This document shows, one piece after another, positions 1 to 12,476 of a stretch of DNA of 64,000 nucleotides; position 1 is the stretch's first letter, and the number at the start of each line of letters is the position of its first letter. Below the pieces are notes generated by a model that had not been told where the DNA came from, did no database searches, and saw only the letters and a list, made by a program, of their open reading frames with translations. Made by a program: the position numbers and the translations under genes. The DNA comes from Epiperipatus broadwayi. Its lineage: Eukaryota > Onychophora > Udeonychophora > Euonychophora > Peripatidae. The DNA is taken from NCBI GenBank assembly GCA_028023455.1, contig JAQFVV010012402.1, forward strand, positions 9,840,292 to 9,904,291. Direction: 5' to 3'.

Positions 1-897
1 TCTTATGATTATTACTGATTTTTTATTTTTCTATTATATATTTTAATCAATTTCAAAATTCTTATGAAAAAACTCTTTGGACATATTACAAAAAACATCC
101 TACGATACTTGAAAGATACAAAGATTTAAATTTAAAATATGTAAAAAGTCACGAAAAATTCCAAAATTGATATTAAAACATTTGTTGATGCTGATTTTGC
201 AAATGATATAAATTTATTTTAAAAATAAATGAAAATACAATGTATTGTAAATATAAAAACAGTTAATAGTTATATGAAGTTTAGAAACTGAGAATATAAT
301 TTTATTAGAATAATAATCTTAAAGGACTTGAACTATTTAAATACTAATAAGTAATTAGGCAATTATTAAGGGTTTGCAAACTATTGTCGAAGTGAAAGGT
401 AGTATTTAGGCTTTTTTGGAAATAGCAATTCTTAATGCAAAATAAAAGGATATTGCATTGTGATATTTGCTTTTTACCTGCTTTTAATTAATTATATTCT
501 TTAACAAAGATTTCTTTACCGATAAACTAATACTCGATCACAAATCTATATAGCATATTATATCTGTTGTGTAGTGTCTTAATTTTTTTTAGATTGTATT
601 TTACATTATTTAATATATTTATCATTATAATAACTATTATTTGTTTACTGCTTAAAATGTTGTCATAAAATTAATTTTTGCTGATCACATCTAAACATGT
701 TGCAAAATTGTTACAATATATTTCCATAGAATATATATATATAAATTATAAATACATATACATCATGTGAACAAAAATATGCTTTAGATATATTTTAGTC
801 AAAAAGTTATTCTTCAATATATCTTAAATTCGTTTATATAATAAAAATTAGTTGTACTTCTATTATACGATGATATATTTGATTTCATCGTTTGCAG
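1..897 (+). other. NEK2 intron (3' part), no gene seen
   Basis: A+T-rich intron sequence upstream of exon a. The polypyrimidine tract and TTTGCAG acceptor are at its end. No exon, repeat family or conserved ORF was recognised. Confidence 0.7.
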
Positions 898-1107
898 GAA
901 CAGATGAATAATATGTCATATAATGAAAAATCAGATATATGGTCTTTAGGATGTCTGCTATACGAATTATGTGCCTTATTTCCACCTTTCACAGCTTCCA
1001 ACCAGACTGTTCTTGCTGCAAGAATTAGAGAAGGACATTTTAGAAGAATTCCAACTCACTTTTCTGATGATTTAAATTTAATGATTAAACACATGCTGAC
1101 TGTTGAG
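898..1107 (+). CDS. NEK2: NEK2 exon a: kinase subdomains VIII end to X
   Basis: A 70-codon exon in phase 0 at both ends. The acceptor is tttgcag|GAA and the donor GAG|gtaagt. It holds the activation-segment glutamate, the SDIWSLG motif (subdomain IX Asp) and the helix that follows. Reading on past the donor runs into an A-tract and microsatellite, so the splice site, not the open frame, ends the exon. Confidence 0.94.
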
Positions 1108-4100
1108 GTAAGTCATGTAACTAAAAAAAAAGTTCATAATTTGCAAAAAAAAAAAAAAAAAAAGAAAGAAAGAAAAACAATATATATATATCAAAATACA
1201 TATTTTGGAAACAGAAAAATATATAAAAAAATTTGAAGAAATGGATTTAGTAATAGGTATTATAATGTAATTTATAGCTAGAAACTTATCCAAAAGAAAA
1301 ATATTGATGTCCTAAAATAAAACTTAAAAATATTCATAAATATTTCATAACTAATTTCATAACTTATCAGTCATCAAAAGATATCTTAATAATGTTTCTG
1401 ATATTGGTCATTAGGTTCTTTATCTAAAGATATAAATTATTTTATCTGTCATGGAATTATTAGAATGTTTTTTTAACCTATGTGAATTTAAATATATTTA
1501 TATATTTACTGAACTAAATAAAAATAAAATGACCTAGAATATTTATATTTTGAGATAGACACTTGTTTTGATTGGTTAGCCACTTCTGTTGTGACTGAGA
1601 AATCAAATTCATGATCCTATGTAAAAATTTCATTTTTGAAGAACTAAACTGTTTCAAATTAAAAACTAGGATATTATTTTTTTTATGGTAATTGTTACTG
1701 ATACTGTATGTCATTTTGTATACAATATATAAAAAAAGACAAACAATTTTAATATTTTTTTATTTGTTAGTACTTTAATTCTATAAGTTTTAACTAGCAC
1801 TCGGAAGTATTAATTAGCGAGTACTTCCGAAAGAATTGTTGAAAAATTTAATACTAAATATCTGTGATCATTGGTAGGGTTTACATTTATATTCATACAT
1901 TTTTTAATGGTACTATAAAAATGACAAATTTAAACTGTTCTTCCAAAGACTCATAAACATGAACCATATGAAATTAATAAAAGCAACAAAATGATTGTAA
2001 CACTACTGCAACAATGAATCAGATCAGTGCTGAATGTTTTTTAATTCATATAATAAGTATAAAATAAAAATAATTAAAATTTGATAAGATCGTACTCAAA
2101 TGAATTAAACTTATTTGCTTTTTATCTTGCTTCACCATTTTTTTTGGTGTTCAAAAATTATGATTTTCCTCTCTCTTTTGATACTTATATTTCTTTTGAC
2201 ATAAAATTCATATAACAAAAATGTTAAGATTTATTTTATTTTATTTTTAGGCACAATGTTTAATTAGACCTTACTAAGCAATTGAAATTATATTTATATA
2301 ACAATTATTATATATAAAAATTATTTGATTACAATTACAAAATAACACAAGATGCAAAAAACTCATTTTAAACATTTTCTATGGATAAATAAATAAATTT
2401 ATAAATAAAAGTGATATTATTCAAATGCACAAGAGTTCATAAGAAGTGTGGGTACCAGAAAGGGTATAACTGTGCACAATCCATGGATCTTAAGCTCTAG
2501 AATCTGTTAATTTTCTATTGCATTAACTATCCAGATCAATAAAAATAATATATATATATATACTCAGGTGTGATACTCAATAAGTATGTATCAAAATGAC
2601 TGAACCAAATGTTTAAAATTGTAATAATAATTAATATCTAAAATAAGTGATGAAATTTGATTGTATATTGCAGTACATTTAATGAAACAGTAAAAACAAA
2701 AGTTTTAGAATAGTCTTTTGAAATTCATATAATTGAATCAAAAAATAATATAAACAATATTCTTGAAAAGCTTTTAGTAAATATTAAAAAAGTAACATTT
2801 TTGTAATGAGAAACAGTTTAATTATTACAAAAAAAAAAAAATGTTATATATAAAAAGTCATAAATAAATAAAATACTCTTTTTTTTATGCTTTCTTTTTT
2901 TTTTTTACTTTTGATTACTTGCATTAATATAAATTTGTATTAGCATACAAATTGTTAAATATATATTTTGAATATTATCATTCTAAAACCCTTTAAAAAA
3001 GAGTCCTTTGCAAGCATAAGATCACACATTCATATTATTTGCAATGCACTTTCATTTACGATAATAATTCCAAAAGACATCCTCACACCTTTAGCAAGAA
3101 ACTAAAAACAATACAACAAAGAGATAGGAAAATAATTGATGTAAATACTTAAACCAATATCTGGGCACTAATGCTCTTAAATTTGAGCCTGTAACTTGAC
3201 ACATCTTCCTCCAAAAATAAAACAACAAAAATTAAATTTGTTTGCTTGTTTATGGAAAATGCATAACAAGGTATCGTTGTTATATTCTTGATTGCAGATA
3301 TAGATAATGATATATGTAAAGTGTAAGCATTTTCATTACATGTAATTTGATTTGTAATATTTTAATTAAGCATCACCTACTGTTTCTGTATTGCCACAAA
3401 GAAAACTGTAATCTTTTTTCTTTATCAAATAAAGATCTCTGAAAAATAATTAAATCCATTCTAGAAAATCATTTATAATATTTATTTATTTAGAATTTTT
3501 TTTATGCAAATATTTTAGAAATAATTACAAAAATTATTTAATAACTGAAACACAGGCTTGTTATATACCTGTGGCTATATATATGTAATATAGGGTATAT
3601 GAGCACAGACTTTCACACCACACACCTCTCTCCACTCTATTTTAGTTATTCAATTTTATAATTAAAATAAAAGATATTTCTTTTTATTTTATTTTATAAA
3701 ACTAAACCATCAACATTCATTAATAGTTTGTGATGTATCTCTAAATATTAGATCATAGAATCGAGTATATTTGCTAGTGTAATGGGAGTATACTAATAAT
3801 TTGACTGGTGGGTTTGCTTTCAGCTGCAATTTATATATGGAAAATCTTACTCATTTTGTAATATCAAGTTTTTAATTATTTGTTTATTTAAAAATAATAC
3901 AGAAATATTCTTCAATTATAAGTTGAGCAAAAATGTTACCGTTTTCTTGCTTAAAAAAAATTAATATGTTGAATATTTTTATTTAGTAATTTACCAAAAA
4001 ATATATTTAGAAAAAAAAAAATTGAAATTGTCATTTTTTATTTCTTTCAGGATGATCTTCGACCTTCCATAGATATAATTTTACATCATCCTAGATTGCG

Positions 4101-7100
4101 TTCTCATACTGAATCACTCTCAAGGCAAAATAGTTCTGGTGGAAGTAGCGGTCATGGCACAGAAGTTAACAATGCTCATGATTCTCAAAGTGAAGAACAA
4201 AGAAAAGATGTTCTTATGAAATTAGATCATGCCCTGAAGATGAGGGAGAAAATGTTGGAAATCAAAGAGAAGGATTTAGAAAGTAATTATATATAATGCA
4301 AATATATATATATATAAATGAAATCTGTATATGTACTTTGTATGTACTATATGCACTGTGCCCTATAGGAAATATTTCATTTATAATATAATTTGTATAA
4401 TTTGAAAACATTTTTAAAAATTCAATTTTTACAATCCAAATAAAAAAAATTATATACTTTTTAAAAAAGAAATTTTTACAATCAAGATTTGTTTTTATTT
4501 CAGTTTTAAAAGCTCGCAAAAAATAATTTTTAGTATAAGTGGGTTTTTTTTAAATATATATAAATTCCTCCACTTGTATATATTATTGAAAACTTATTGA
4601 ACCGATTTCAACATATATATTTGAAATTTGATTGTCAAGCCCTCTACAGTAAAGAAACTAGAGAATATACCAAAAATATTTGTGTCATATTGTATTGTCA
4701 GTGATTTATAACAAATGTTCAAAATTTGAAGGAATTCTGTTAGATATAAATATATTAAATCTCGATTTCAAAACTTAACAGTTTGTAACTTGAATAAAAG
4801 CATTTAAAAATATTTTTTCAAAAATAATCTTTAAAATATTAGTTGTATCTTATATTGAATTTTTATTATTCTTTTTCTTAAAATTAAACTTTTTTCTCCA
4901 ATTAAACAAAATTAAAATGATTCATATTTATTGCTGAAATAATATTTTTGCAGCATGTGAAATTAAACTTTTATTTTGGTATTTTTACACTTTAATGCAT
5001 TTTTATATAGAAATTGAAAGAATATGAAAGAAGTTATAGATCAGATATCTCATTGCACTGATTCACCAGTATCTCCAATAATTTACCTGACATTGCATTG
5101 ACAATGTATATACTGTCATTCTTAATTTACTTTTTAATTTTATATGATTATGTCTTACATCCTCTTCATTTTTTAACTATATTATATTCTCATTTTTTCC
5201 CCACCCCTGTTTTTTATATATTACATTTCTTCAAGACACATAGGTGTAAGTATATATATTAATAACTATTTATTTTTTGATACCTACTCTATCTTTATAA
5301 TATTTTTTTTCAAACCATCTTATTATTCCATATATTAGATTATATTCAGTTGTCCAAATCTTCAAACATCATATGATAACTCTGGCTTGCACTGAGTGGT
5401 GCTACTGTATGGAGAGTTTTGCTTGTGGTGTCCAAATCTTCTTTTGCATTAAATGCTATATCTAAGTTTATCAATTTTTCTTTATATATTTTTGACTAAT
5501 TCTCTATTGTATTAACATTATAAAATTCCCTTTTATCCATTTTCTTAATTTGTCTGATCCATAATCCATTACATAAAAGTCTTTTTTTTAATCATTTCTA
5601 TAAAAGCTTACAGCTTCTATTTCATTTCCATTACTAATTATTTTCTATTCATCTTCTCATTTCTGTTTATTAAAATGCACCATATACCTGTAAATATTGG
5701 GATGCTAAAATAAATTGTGCTATGTAAAGCTGCTGCCATCAATAATGAAGTATAACTATTGTCTCAACCCATCTTTAGCCAGTGATTAATATTAAGTGTA
5801 ACTTATGTAAATATTGGATTTTATTTTTTTTTAATTAAGAGTTTTATTTATTAATCTAAGATAGATAAACATGTGAGGTCAATTACAAAATTGATTATCT
5901 TACAATAATAAGTTTATTATAAAAATAAGTACAGACATGTTTATTTTTATTTATTAAGATGTAAGATTTGTGTATTGTAAGTTAAACTTTAAACAAAATA
6001 TTAATAAATTCATAAACATAAGAAATATTTTATACTTTAATCATAATTATTAATTTAATATATATTAAATTATTTTGTATAAATAATTTTGTATTTTTAT
6101 TTTAGAAAGGGAAAAGGAATTAAATTTGAAAGAAAAGTTATTGGAAGAAAAAATAATGAGGTAATATATTTGTATGGTAGGTATTATAGTCCTCCCTTCT
6201 CTCAGAAGTGGACTATTCTAGATTCCTTCTTATCTGATCGGATTAAACAGGAATCTGGAATAGTGAGAGAAGGGAGGACTATAACAGTAGGATATCAATG
6301 AAGATCATTATTTTTGATTTTAAATATATTTATAATCCATATAGGGATTCACACATTGTCCACAAAAATATTTTTTTTATATAAATTTATGTAATGAGTG
6401 CTATAAAAATTGCCTTTATTACTTTTGTTTAACTCAAAAAATTAATATTTTTCAGTATTTATATTTCTATTTTTCTCAAGAAGACTACATAAACTTAATT
6501 AAATAAATGACTTTGGTTAAGTCAATTGTATAATACATTGAATTTATTTGTTGGTCACTATATTTTTTCTGATTATTACTTTTATCAATGACAATATAAT
6601 TAACATTTTAAATAGAAAACTTGCATATAAAAGTATTTTTGTGGATATTTGTATGTGTATGTATATATATAATTGTCTAAATTTATATATTTAAGAAGAG
6701 AAAAAATGCTTTATTAATTTCATTCTAGATTCTTTTAAAAATCATCTTAATTTGAAATTACTTATATTTACATATATATTTTCCAGAGCTAATGCAATTT
6801 TAAATCATTGTAAAAAAATTAATTGTCATATAAAAGGTATGTTTATTTAAGTATTTTATTATTTTTATAAATATATTTATATTTTTTATCCTATTTATTA
6901 ATGTTCATAACTGGATCATAATGTTTTTATTATCTGACTTTTTATTTGTCTATATATGTCCCTACATTTGTCAATTCAAAATTGGTTTCATAATCTTTTA
7001 TAATATTCTTTTGATTTTATTATATATGCACTAACATTTTTCAAATAATACTTTTATTATAACAATTCAAAAACTATTATTAATAATAGTGATAAAATAA

Positions 7101-9357
7101 AAAGAAGTAATTGCCAATAAAGTTTTAAAATCTTAAGTAACAAAGATTGAATTCTGGTAAAGGTAAAAGTGTGTATAGGATTACCAGTGACTATAGAAAA
7201 ACAGGTAATGGAATTAATATATAGAAAATTAATGTTTAACACAGTTAATGAATTCAATAAAAAAAAATCATATTAATTAAACAGAACCTTGAAAATTTAT
7301 ATGAAGAATTTTAAAAGTGTTTCTTTATCACCAATAAAAGTAGGAGACTCGAAATATTAACTTATAATTTAAATATATACATAATATTTTGTTGTTTTTT
7401 TTTTTTAAAAAAAAATATTAGAAATAATTATATAAAAGTAATATGAACCTATTGTTTGCATTATTTTTTTCTGTATGCATCTTTTTAGGGCATACTTTGG
7501 ATACAGTTTATTGGTACAGTATAATATTTTAAGTTTTTGCAAATTTTTTGAATTGGATATTTTGTCTTTTTCAACCCATAACATTTATATAGATGCAAAT
7601 ATATAAATAAATTTATTAAAAAAGAAATGGGGGGGGGGGGGATTTAAATTATTGGTGCAGAATGTATATACCATATTTTGAGATTTATATTAAAAAATGA
7701 CAGTGAGAAAAGTTGCAGCAAATGCTTTCTTAACGATAATATTTTTACTTCTCATATTGTATTTTCTCTAATATTAACTATTTATTTTGTGAAACTATTT
7801 TTAAAAATATTTTGAAGACTGATATAATCAGCTGTATTACAAATGTGTGTCAGCATGAAATTTTTTAACTTGCTATTACTGTTCCCGTTTTCCAATTTAT
7901 TTTTCTGTATGATGTTGAACTATTTCAATATCTAACAGATTTAAACCTAGAGTTGTGAATTTTGATTGTAAATAATTTTACAAAATTTAGCAGCAAAATT
8001 TTTACAGTTTGTTTATAATATTATAAAAAATCTTATGCATAATTTTAACATTTGGTGATTTATATTTTTTTCCACTATTTCATCAGCTCAAAAAGAACTA
8101 TGAATATAATTCATGCTTTTCTTTATAATGGTTGCAGCCATTTTGAAATTAATATGCAGTACAAAATTTACTGCTTATAGTGTGATTTCTGTCTAAATTT
8201 GATAATTGCAATAAATTTCTCTTAATTTATTATATATGTTAATGTTATTAAATAAATAAATAGTCCCTTGTTTTTCAAAATTGAACCATTAAAATAATAA
8301 TAATCAGTTTGTTTCTTGAGAGTTTATCAGGTGAGCACCAGAAATAACAATTCTGAGTTCAAATCCATGGGTTTTGAGCTCCAGAATCTGCTAATCTATC
8401 ATTGTGTTAATATACACACACGCAATTATATTATTAATTGCAGTATGTAAATTACATTCCACATACTCATTTTCTTTACAAATCTTCTTTAATATATGAA
8501 CTTTTTTTTTCTATATCCTCATAATTTATCATCATACAGTTTCATCTATATTTCGACCATTTGATCTATTCCTGAAAATATATTTGCATTTATAAATTAT
8601 TCATAAAATTCACTCACACAAATTTACACTTTCAAAAACCAAAAATACATTTTTATCATTCAATAATAGAAAATTATAAAAATTTATTTTGAATTTTTGA
8701 AATTACAAATTTATATGCATGATTTTATTTATACTATTATTTTGATTTAATTAATTGGAATGATCATTTTTGTAAACATAAATTACAAATATAGATGGAT
8801 CTGTAAATGTTTGAAGAATTAATTATATTAATACTATAATTTTATGGATTTTTGAATGATTTATAAATCTGTATATAATTTAATAATGAACTTTGATGTA
8901 AAACAAGATGCATTTATAAATTTTATAAAGTCAATTGTGATTCTATAATGATCACATGATTGCAGTTGGGATTATTTTTAAATATATACATTTATTCAAT
9001 GTACCATTCTTTTTAGTCTTATGTAAATACATAGTCATTGTATTATATATTTTATTATATGATAATAATATTTATATGTATTGTATTTTTAATAATTAAA
9101 ATTTTGTTTATCATATTGATATTTTAGATGATGTTGATATGCCAAACTGCCCAAAAGTAAATGTTAAATCAAATTTTGGTAAGGAAAACATGGTTAATGT
9201 CATTCCAGAATTTAAACACAAAAACAAACCAAATTCTGAATTGAAACAGGCTGAATTGAAATCAAGATTACTATGTGCCAAAGTTAGAGGATTAGCTCTT
9301 CGAAATGCAGAAGCGCAAGCTGCTTTTAGAAGTAATATGTTATTGGGTTTACGTTAA
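898..9357 (+). CDS. NEK2: NEK2-like Ser/Thr kinase, C-terminal 258 residues in five exons
   Basis: NIMA-related kinase 2 drives centrosome separation at mitotic entry. Seen: exons 898-1107, 4051-4282, 6106-6160, 6787-6836 and 9128-9357, all with AG/GT borders and matching phases (0, 1, 2, 1). They encode the kinase domain from the SPE/APE glutamate onward (EQMNNMSYNEKSDIWSLG, then LYELCALFPPF and DDLRPS), a charged heptad coiled coil, and a tail ending LLGLR. From family knowledge, human NEK2 reads EQMNRMSYNEKSDIWSLG at the same place and ends ILGMR, and the KIMRANAILNHCK stretch matches its KLARAENLLKNY stretch. About 175 N-terminal residues (ATP-binding lobe, HRD, DFG) lie upstream of the window, so the total is near human length. 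The frame is intact. It is surely a NEK; the tail makes NEK2 rather than another NEK very likely. Confidence 0.94.
1108..4050 (+). other. NEK2 intron between exons a and b
   Basis: 2.9 kb of A+T-rich intron. It holds an A-tract with GAAA repeats after the donor (about 1144-1175), the SINE-like repeat at 2432-2530 and homopolymer runs. Nothing else is supported. Confidence 0.7.
2432..2530 (+). repeat. SINE-like dispersed repeat, copy 1
   Basis: Shares an approximately 100-bp core with 8318-8413: ACCAGAAA, then ATCCATGG, AAGCTCTAGAATCTG and a run of short pyrimidine/TTAA words. Both copies are in the same orientation in introns of the same gene. Divergence is moderate, so they are old. Confidence 0.55.
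4051..4282 (+). CDS. NEK2: NEK2 exon b: end of kinase domain and start of coiled coil
   Basis: Acceptor tttctttcag|GAT, donor GAAA|gtaatt (phase 1). It begins DDLRPSIDIILHHP, the conserved Arg-Pro-Ser of subdomain XI. A Ser/Gly/Asn-rich linker follows, then a heptad segment rich in Lys, Glu, Leu and Met that continues into the next exon. The Ser-rich linker is a plausible phosphorylation region; that is inference. Confidence 0.93.
4283..6105 (+). other. NEK2 intron between exons b and c
   Basis: 1.8 kb intron. It contains the short foldback-family fragment at 5364-5428 between direct repeats; the rest shows no coding or RNA feature. Confidence 0.7.
5364..5428 (+). repeat. Foldback family A fragment (A1) between 13-bp direct repeats
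   Basis: The segment CTGGCTTGCACTGAGTGGTG and what follows match the right arms of the family A elements at 19440 and 58135. Only about 50 bp of the arm is present. It is bracketed by TGTCCAAATCTTC at 5351-5363 and 5429-5441. Confidence 0.6.
6106..6160 (+). CDS. NEK2: NEK2 exon c: 55-nt coiled-coil exon
   Basis: Acceptor ttttag|AAA, donor ATGAG|gtaata. The incoming phase 1 gives KREKELNLKEKLLEEKIM, which continues the heptads of exon b without a break. It leaves phase 2, which does not fit exon e directly and so requires exon d. Confidence 0.9.
6185..6283. mobile_element. 99-bp MITE with TA target duplication (Tc1/mariner-like)
   Basis: Terminal inverted repeats TATAGTCCTCCCTTCTCTCA (6185-6204) and the complement at 6264-6283 are perfect over 20 bases. 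The match then continues through CTATTC.AGATTCC after an 8-bp insertion in the left arm. The ends read TA|TAGTCC...GGACTA|TA, consistent with TA duplication. It starts 25 bp after the NEK2 exon c donor. Confidence 0.75.
6787..6836 (+). CDS. NEK2: NEK2 exon d: 50-nt microexon
   Basis: Found from phase: exon c leaves two bases and exon e needs one. The segment ttttccag|AGCT...AAAAG|gtatgt supplies exactly that and reads RANAILNHCKKINCHIK. This aligns with RAENLLKNYSLL in human NEK2, just after the leucine zipper. The combined phase and protein match is strong although the exon is short. Confidence 0.85.
6837..9127 (+). other. NEK2 intron between exons d and e
   Basis: 2.3 kb intron with a poly-G run near 7629-7640 and the SINE-like repeat at 8318-8413. 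An additional small alternative exon cannot be excluded, but phases close without one. Confidence 0.65.
8318..8413 (+). repeat. SINE-like dispersed repeat, copy 2
   Basis: Second copy of the 2432 repeat. It contains GAGTTCAAATCCA, close to a Pol III B box (GGTTCRANNCC), which hints at a tRNA-derived SINE. No A box was identified, so the SINE label is tentative. The copy is followed by a short CA run. Confidence 0.5.
9128..9357 (+). CDS. NEK2: NEK2 exon e: C-terminal tail with KEN box, stop TAA
   Basis: Acceptor atattttag|AT; the first codon is completed by the G of exon d. The tail contains KVNV (9154-9165), where human NEK2 has its KVHF PP1-docking motif, then KEN (9181-9189), the APC/C degron. 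A last helix has the pattern ELKSRLLCAKVRGLALRN, like human DLKKRLHAAQLRAQALSD, and the protein ends in LR where human NEK2A ends in MR. No frameshift. Stop TAA at 9355-9357. Confidence 0.93.
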
Positions 9358-9392
9358 TTTTACCTTTTTTTGTTGGTAAAAAAAAAAATTAT

Positions 9393-9418
9393 AATAAATT
9401 TTGTACATATTAAATAAA
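9393..9418 (+). terminator. NEK2 polyadenylation signals
   Basis: AATAAA occurs at 9393-9398 and again at 9413-9418, 36 and 56 bases after the stop. This suggests a very short 3' UTR. AATAAA is frequent by chance in such A+T-rich DNA, but the position fits. Confidence 0.6.
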
Positions 9419-9420
9419 TG

Positions 9421-12400
9421 TTTTAAAAATATATTTCAAAACATTTTAAGAATTTAATTGTATTTTGTTTTTATTCCAAATACATTATTATAATCACTTT
9501 AGTATAAAGTATATTAACTGGACTTGCAAAAGTATAACTGAGTTTTTAATTTAAAAAATCTAATAAATAATCTAAGAATAATTATAGTCACTCCCCCCCC
9601 TCTAAAAAAAATCCATAGCAGCACCATTTTAGTGATTAGGAGATTAGTTAGTAAAATAAAACTATGATTACAAAACTCATAACAATCTCTAATTCCTGAT
9701 AATTTACTCTTTATTAAAAAGGTAATTGGCTAATCACATAAAACTAATGAATTCTTTTCGGGTTCTCTTATGTATGTAGTTGCTTATTATTACAATATTG
9801 AACTTTCAGCTAAACATCACCTAATAGCATCTAGATGGTTATAGTTGTTAATCTAACATTTTCTTTTATATATATAAAATTTAAAATACTAAGCTAAAAG
9901 CAGATTCACTTTTAGTTTAAAGATAGATCAGCCAAAAGATATCTTCTAAATATGATTTCAGTTTGCAATGTCAGATTTTAATTGATTGTTTTGCTGGTTA
10001 TATCATAGCTGAAATATTTTTGGATAAGTACATTGAGATTCTCAATATGATTTCAATATTTATATCTAAAATCTGTGGAAATATGCTTGTTGTGTGCAAA
10101 GTAACTCCAATCCAAAATATATATTGATGCTACAGTAATTTAATCAGTGATGCTTGATAAAATAATTTAAAATCAAGATTATGATAAGAAAAAAAAAAAG
10201 TGATGAATTCAATGTAGTAGTGTGATTTCACTATAGATTTTTACACATAACTTTTAAGAGTAAAGCTTTGATATATATATTGAAATTCATGTTAGTTTAC
10301 ACGGGGATTGACATATTTCTTTACAGTTGTGTTTTGGGAGTTTTTTCAAAGCATAAAATTATTATGGATTAATCTTATTTTGTATGCATAACATGATTAC
10401 TAATTTCAACAACTACTGCTTGAATATGTAATCTGCAGGATCATAATCATGTCACAAAACATTTTTGTTCTAATACATTACTCAGAATTATTATTTTACA
10501 GGCAGACTCATAACAAATCATTTTTAATAAACTTGCAAATACACTTTTACTTTTCGTTTATCAATACTCATTCATTCAAGCCGATAAAAGGAGAATCAGA
10601 CTGAATGAATGGGCATTGATATATGAAAAGTAAAAGTGTATTGGCAAATTTGTTTAAAATGATTCATTGTGAATCTGTCTGCAAAATAATAACTCTGAGC
10701 AAAGTATTAGAACAAGAATGTTCTATGATATGACATAACATGATATATGTTCATTTATTAGCTATTAACATCCAGGTTTTTACTTTAATATTTCTATGTA
10801 AATTAGTCTGAATTTCAATGTATGTATCATCTTTGCAATGAACAGTTAAGAAGTTACCTTTTTACCTATGCAGTTTTATTCAGACTTTCTATTTGTTTCA
10901 CAGATAGTGCTGTTGAATTTTATCTACTCGTAAGGAAGTAATGATTTTATTGTATTTGAATTTTTAGTTTGCATTATGCAATTGATTTATTTCATATATA
11001 GAAATGTATAAAATAATATATACAAAAGATTCAAATAATAATAAAGAGATTAAAATTAGTATTAAAAATATATATGTATTAGGTTCATTAAAAATAAGTG
11101 TAATCTATAAAATCTAATATGTAAATTTATACAATGTACTAATTATGTGATCATATATGTTAGAATATTAAAGCGATGAAGATTGCTGGTCGGTCGCTGT
11201 TAGAAAATACTGTTAAAAAATAAAATACTGCATTGTAAAAAGTGACTGTAGAAAGTGGAAAATGTAAAATTAAATAATATTTTAAAAACATAATATATAA
11301 TTTTCTATGTATAAGTATTTGAAGTTTGTTGGTTCAAACATCAGCTTTATATAATAAAATGTAAATATTGTTAAAATTAAAGGGGAAATGATTTGTTTGA
11401 TATTTATGTCAAATAAAAAGGAATCTGAAAGTCTCAAATTTTTTTCTCACTTCTCTTGAATTCTACATACCCTATAATTTCTAAATCCAAAACATTCTTT
11501 GTTACATGCACTTGTGACTTTTTATCTGTATATACACATATATGAATACAATTTTCTAACTATTTATCAAAATAATAATACATCTGTGATCAAACAAATT
11601 TATTTTTTTATTTTAAAATCATAATCATCGAAAAAACTTTTTAACTTAATATAGATAGTACTAGATTTAGAAATAAAATAAATATCCTTTTAATATGCTT
11701 ATATATATATATTTGTTTCAATCTCATAAGTTTTTGAAGCTGAAGAAAAATTATTGTTTTGAACAATATTTCAAGGTAGCAGCTAATATATAAGGTTAGC
11801 AGAAAATATACAAGTAGATCTCAATATGATTATCATACATGGGTTAGTAGTGTTTTAGATATTTAAAATCTTTAATTAAAATAAATTTATTTTGAGTATT
11901 ATTTCAGAATTACCCATTATTTTATGAACTTGATTTTTGTTTTATACAATCTTGCTCTACATACTTTTGCAGATGGAAAAAGAGTAAAATCTATTTTTGT
12001 GAAAAACAATAAATTTTGTCAGCAGAAATTTAAATATAAATAATTCAGATAATTAAATATTTTATGCAAGTATTAATGATTAACATAATATATTTGCATA
12101 TATTATAATTAAACTTAAGATCATCCATGGCTAAGCATTATAAAAATAATACTTTAGATTGGTACAAATTTTATATGAAGTCAATAATTCTTTTTTCACA
12201 TCTCTAAGATAATTCTCTCCAACTTTTGTATCTGCTTGCTCACAAGGTAATGTTTTGACAAGGTGGGAGGCAACAATTGTTTGTTCTTTGCACTCCTATT
12301 TATTATTGTCAAATGTATTGCTTTCTATAATAATTCTCTAATTAGTTGTGAAACTTTTAGATGTTCACCAAAAATCTTATTAACTATTTCATTTGGTCGT

Positions 12401-12460
12401 TATAATAAAAACTAAATTGGTTATTTCTTCTGCCCAGTTCTAATTAATTTTTAAAAATAA
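9421..12460. other. Intergenic region downstream of NEK2
   Basis: About 3 kb without a supportable gene. It contains the foldback element at 10450-10735; otherwise A+T-rich single-copy-looking DNA with short homopolymers. Confidence 0.65.
10450..10735. mobile_element. Foldback element C
   Basis: Left arm (to about 10585) and right arm (from about 10605) are inverted copies. Both contain TTGTTCTAATAC, a CTCAGA.TTATTATTTT block, and ACACTTTTACTTTTC before the centre. Arms are about 120 bp with scattered mismatches and a spacer of some 20 bp. No ORF and no recognisable target duplication. Confidence 0.7.
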
Positions 12461-12476
12461 TTAATAGATTTATATC

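Noticed and set aside
1108-1236. Continuation of the NEK2 exon a reading frame past 1107
   Set aside because: A consensus donor gtaagt follows GAG at 1107, and the extension is low-complexity Lys/Tyr from A-tracts and a TA repeat.
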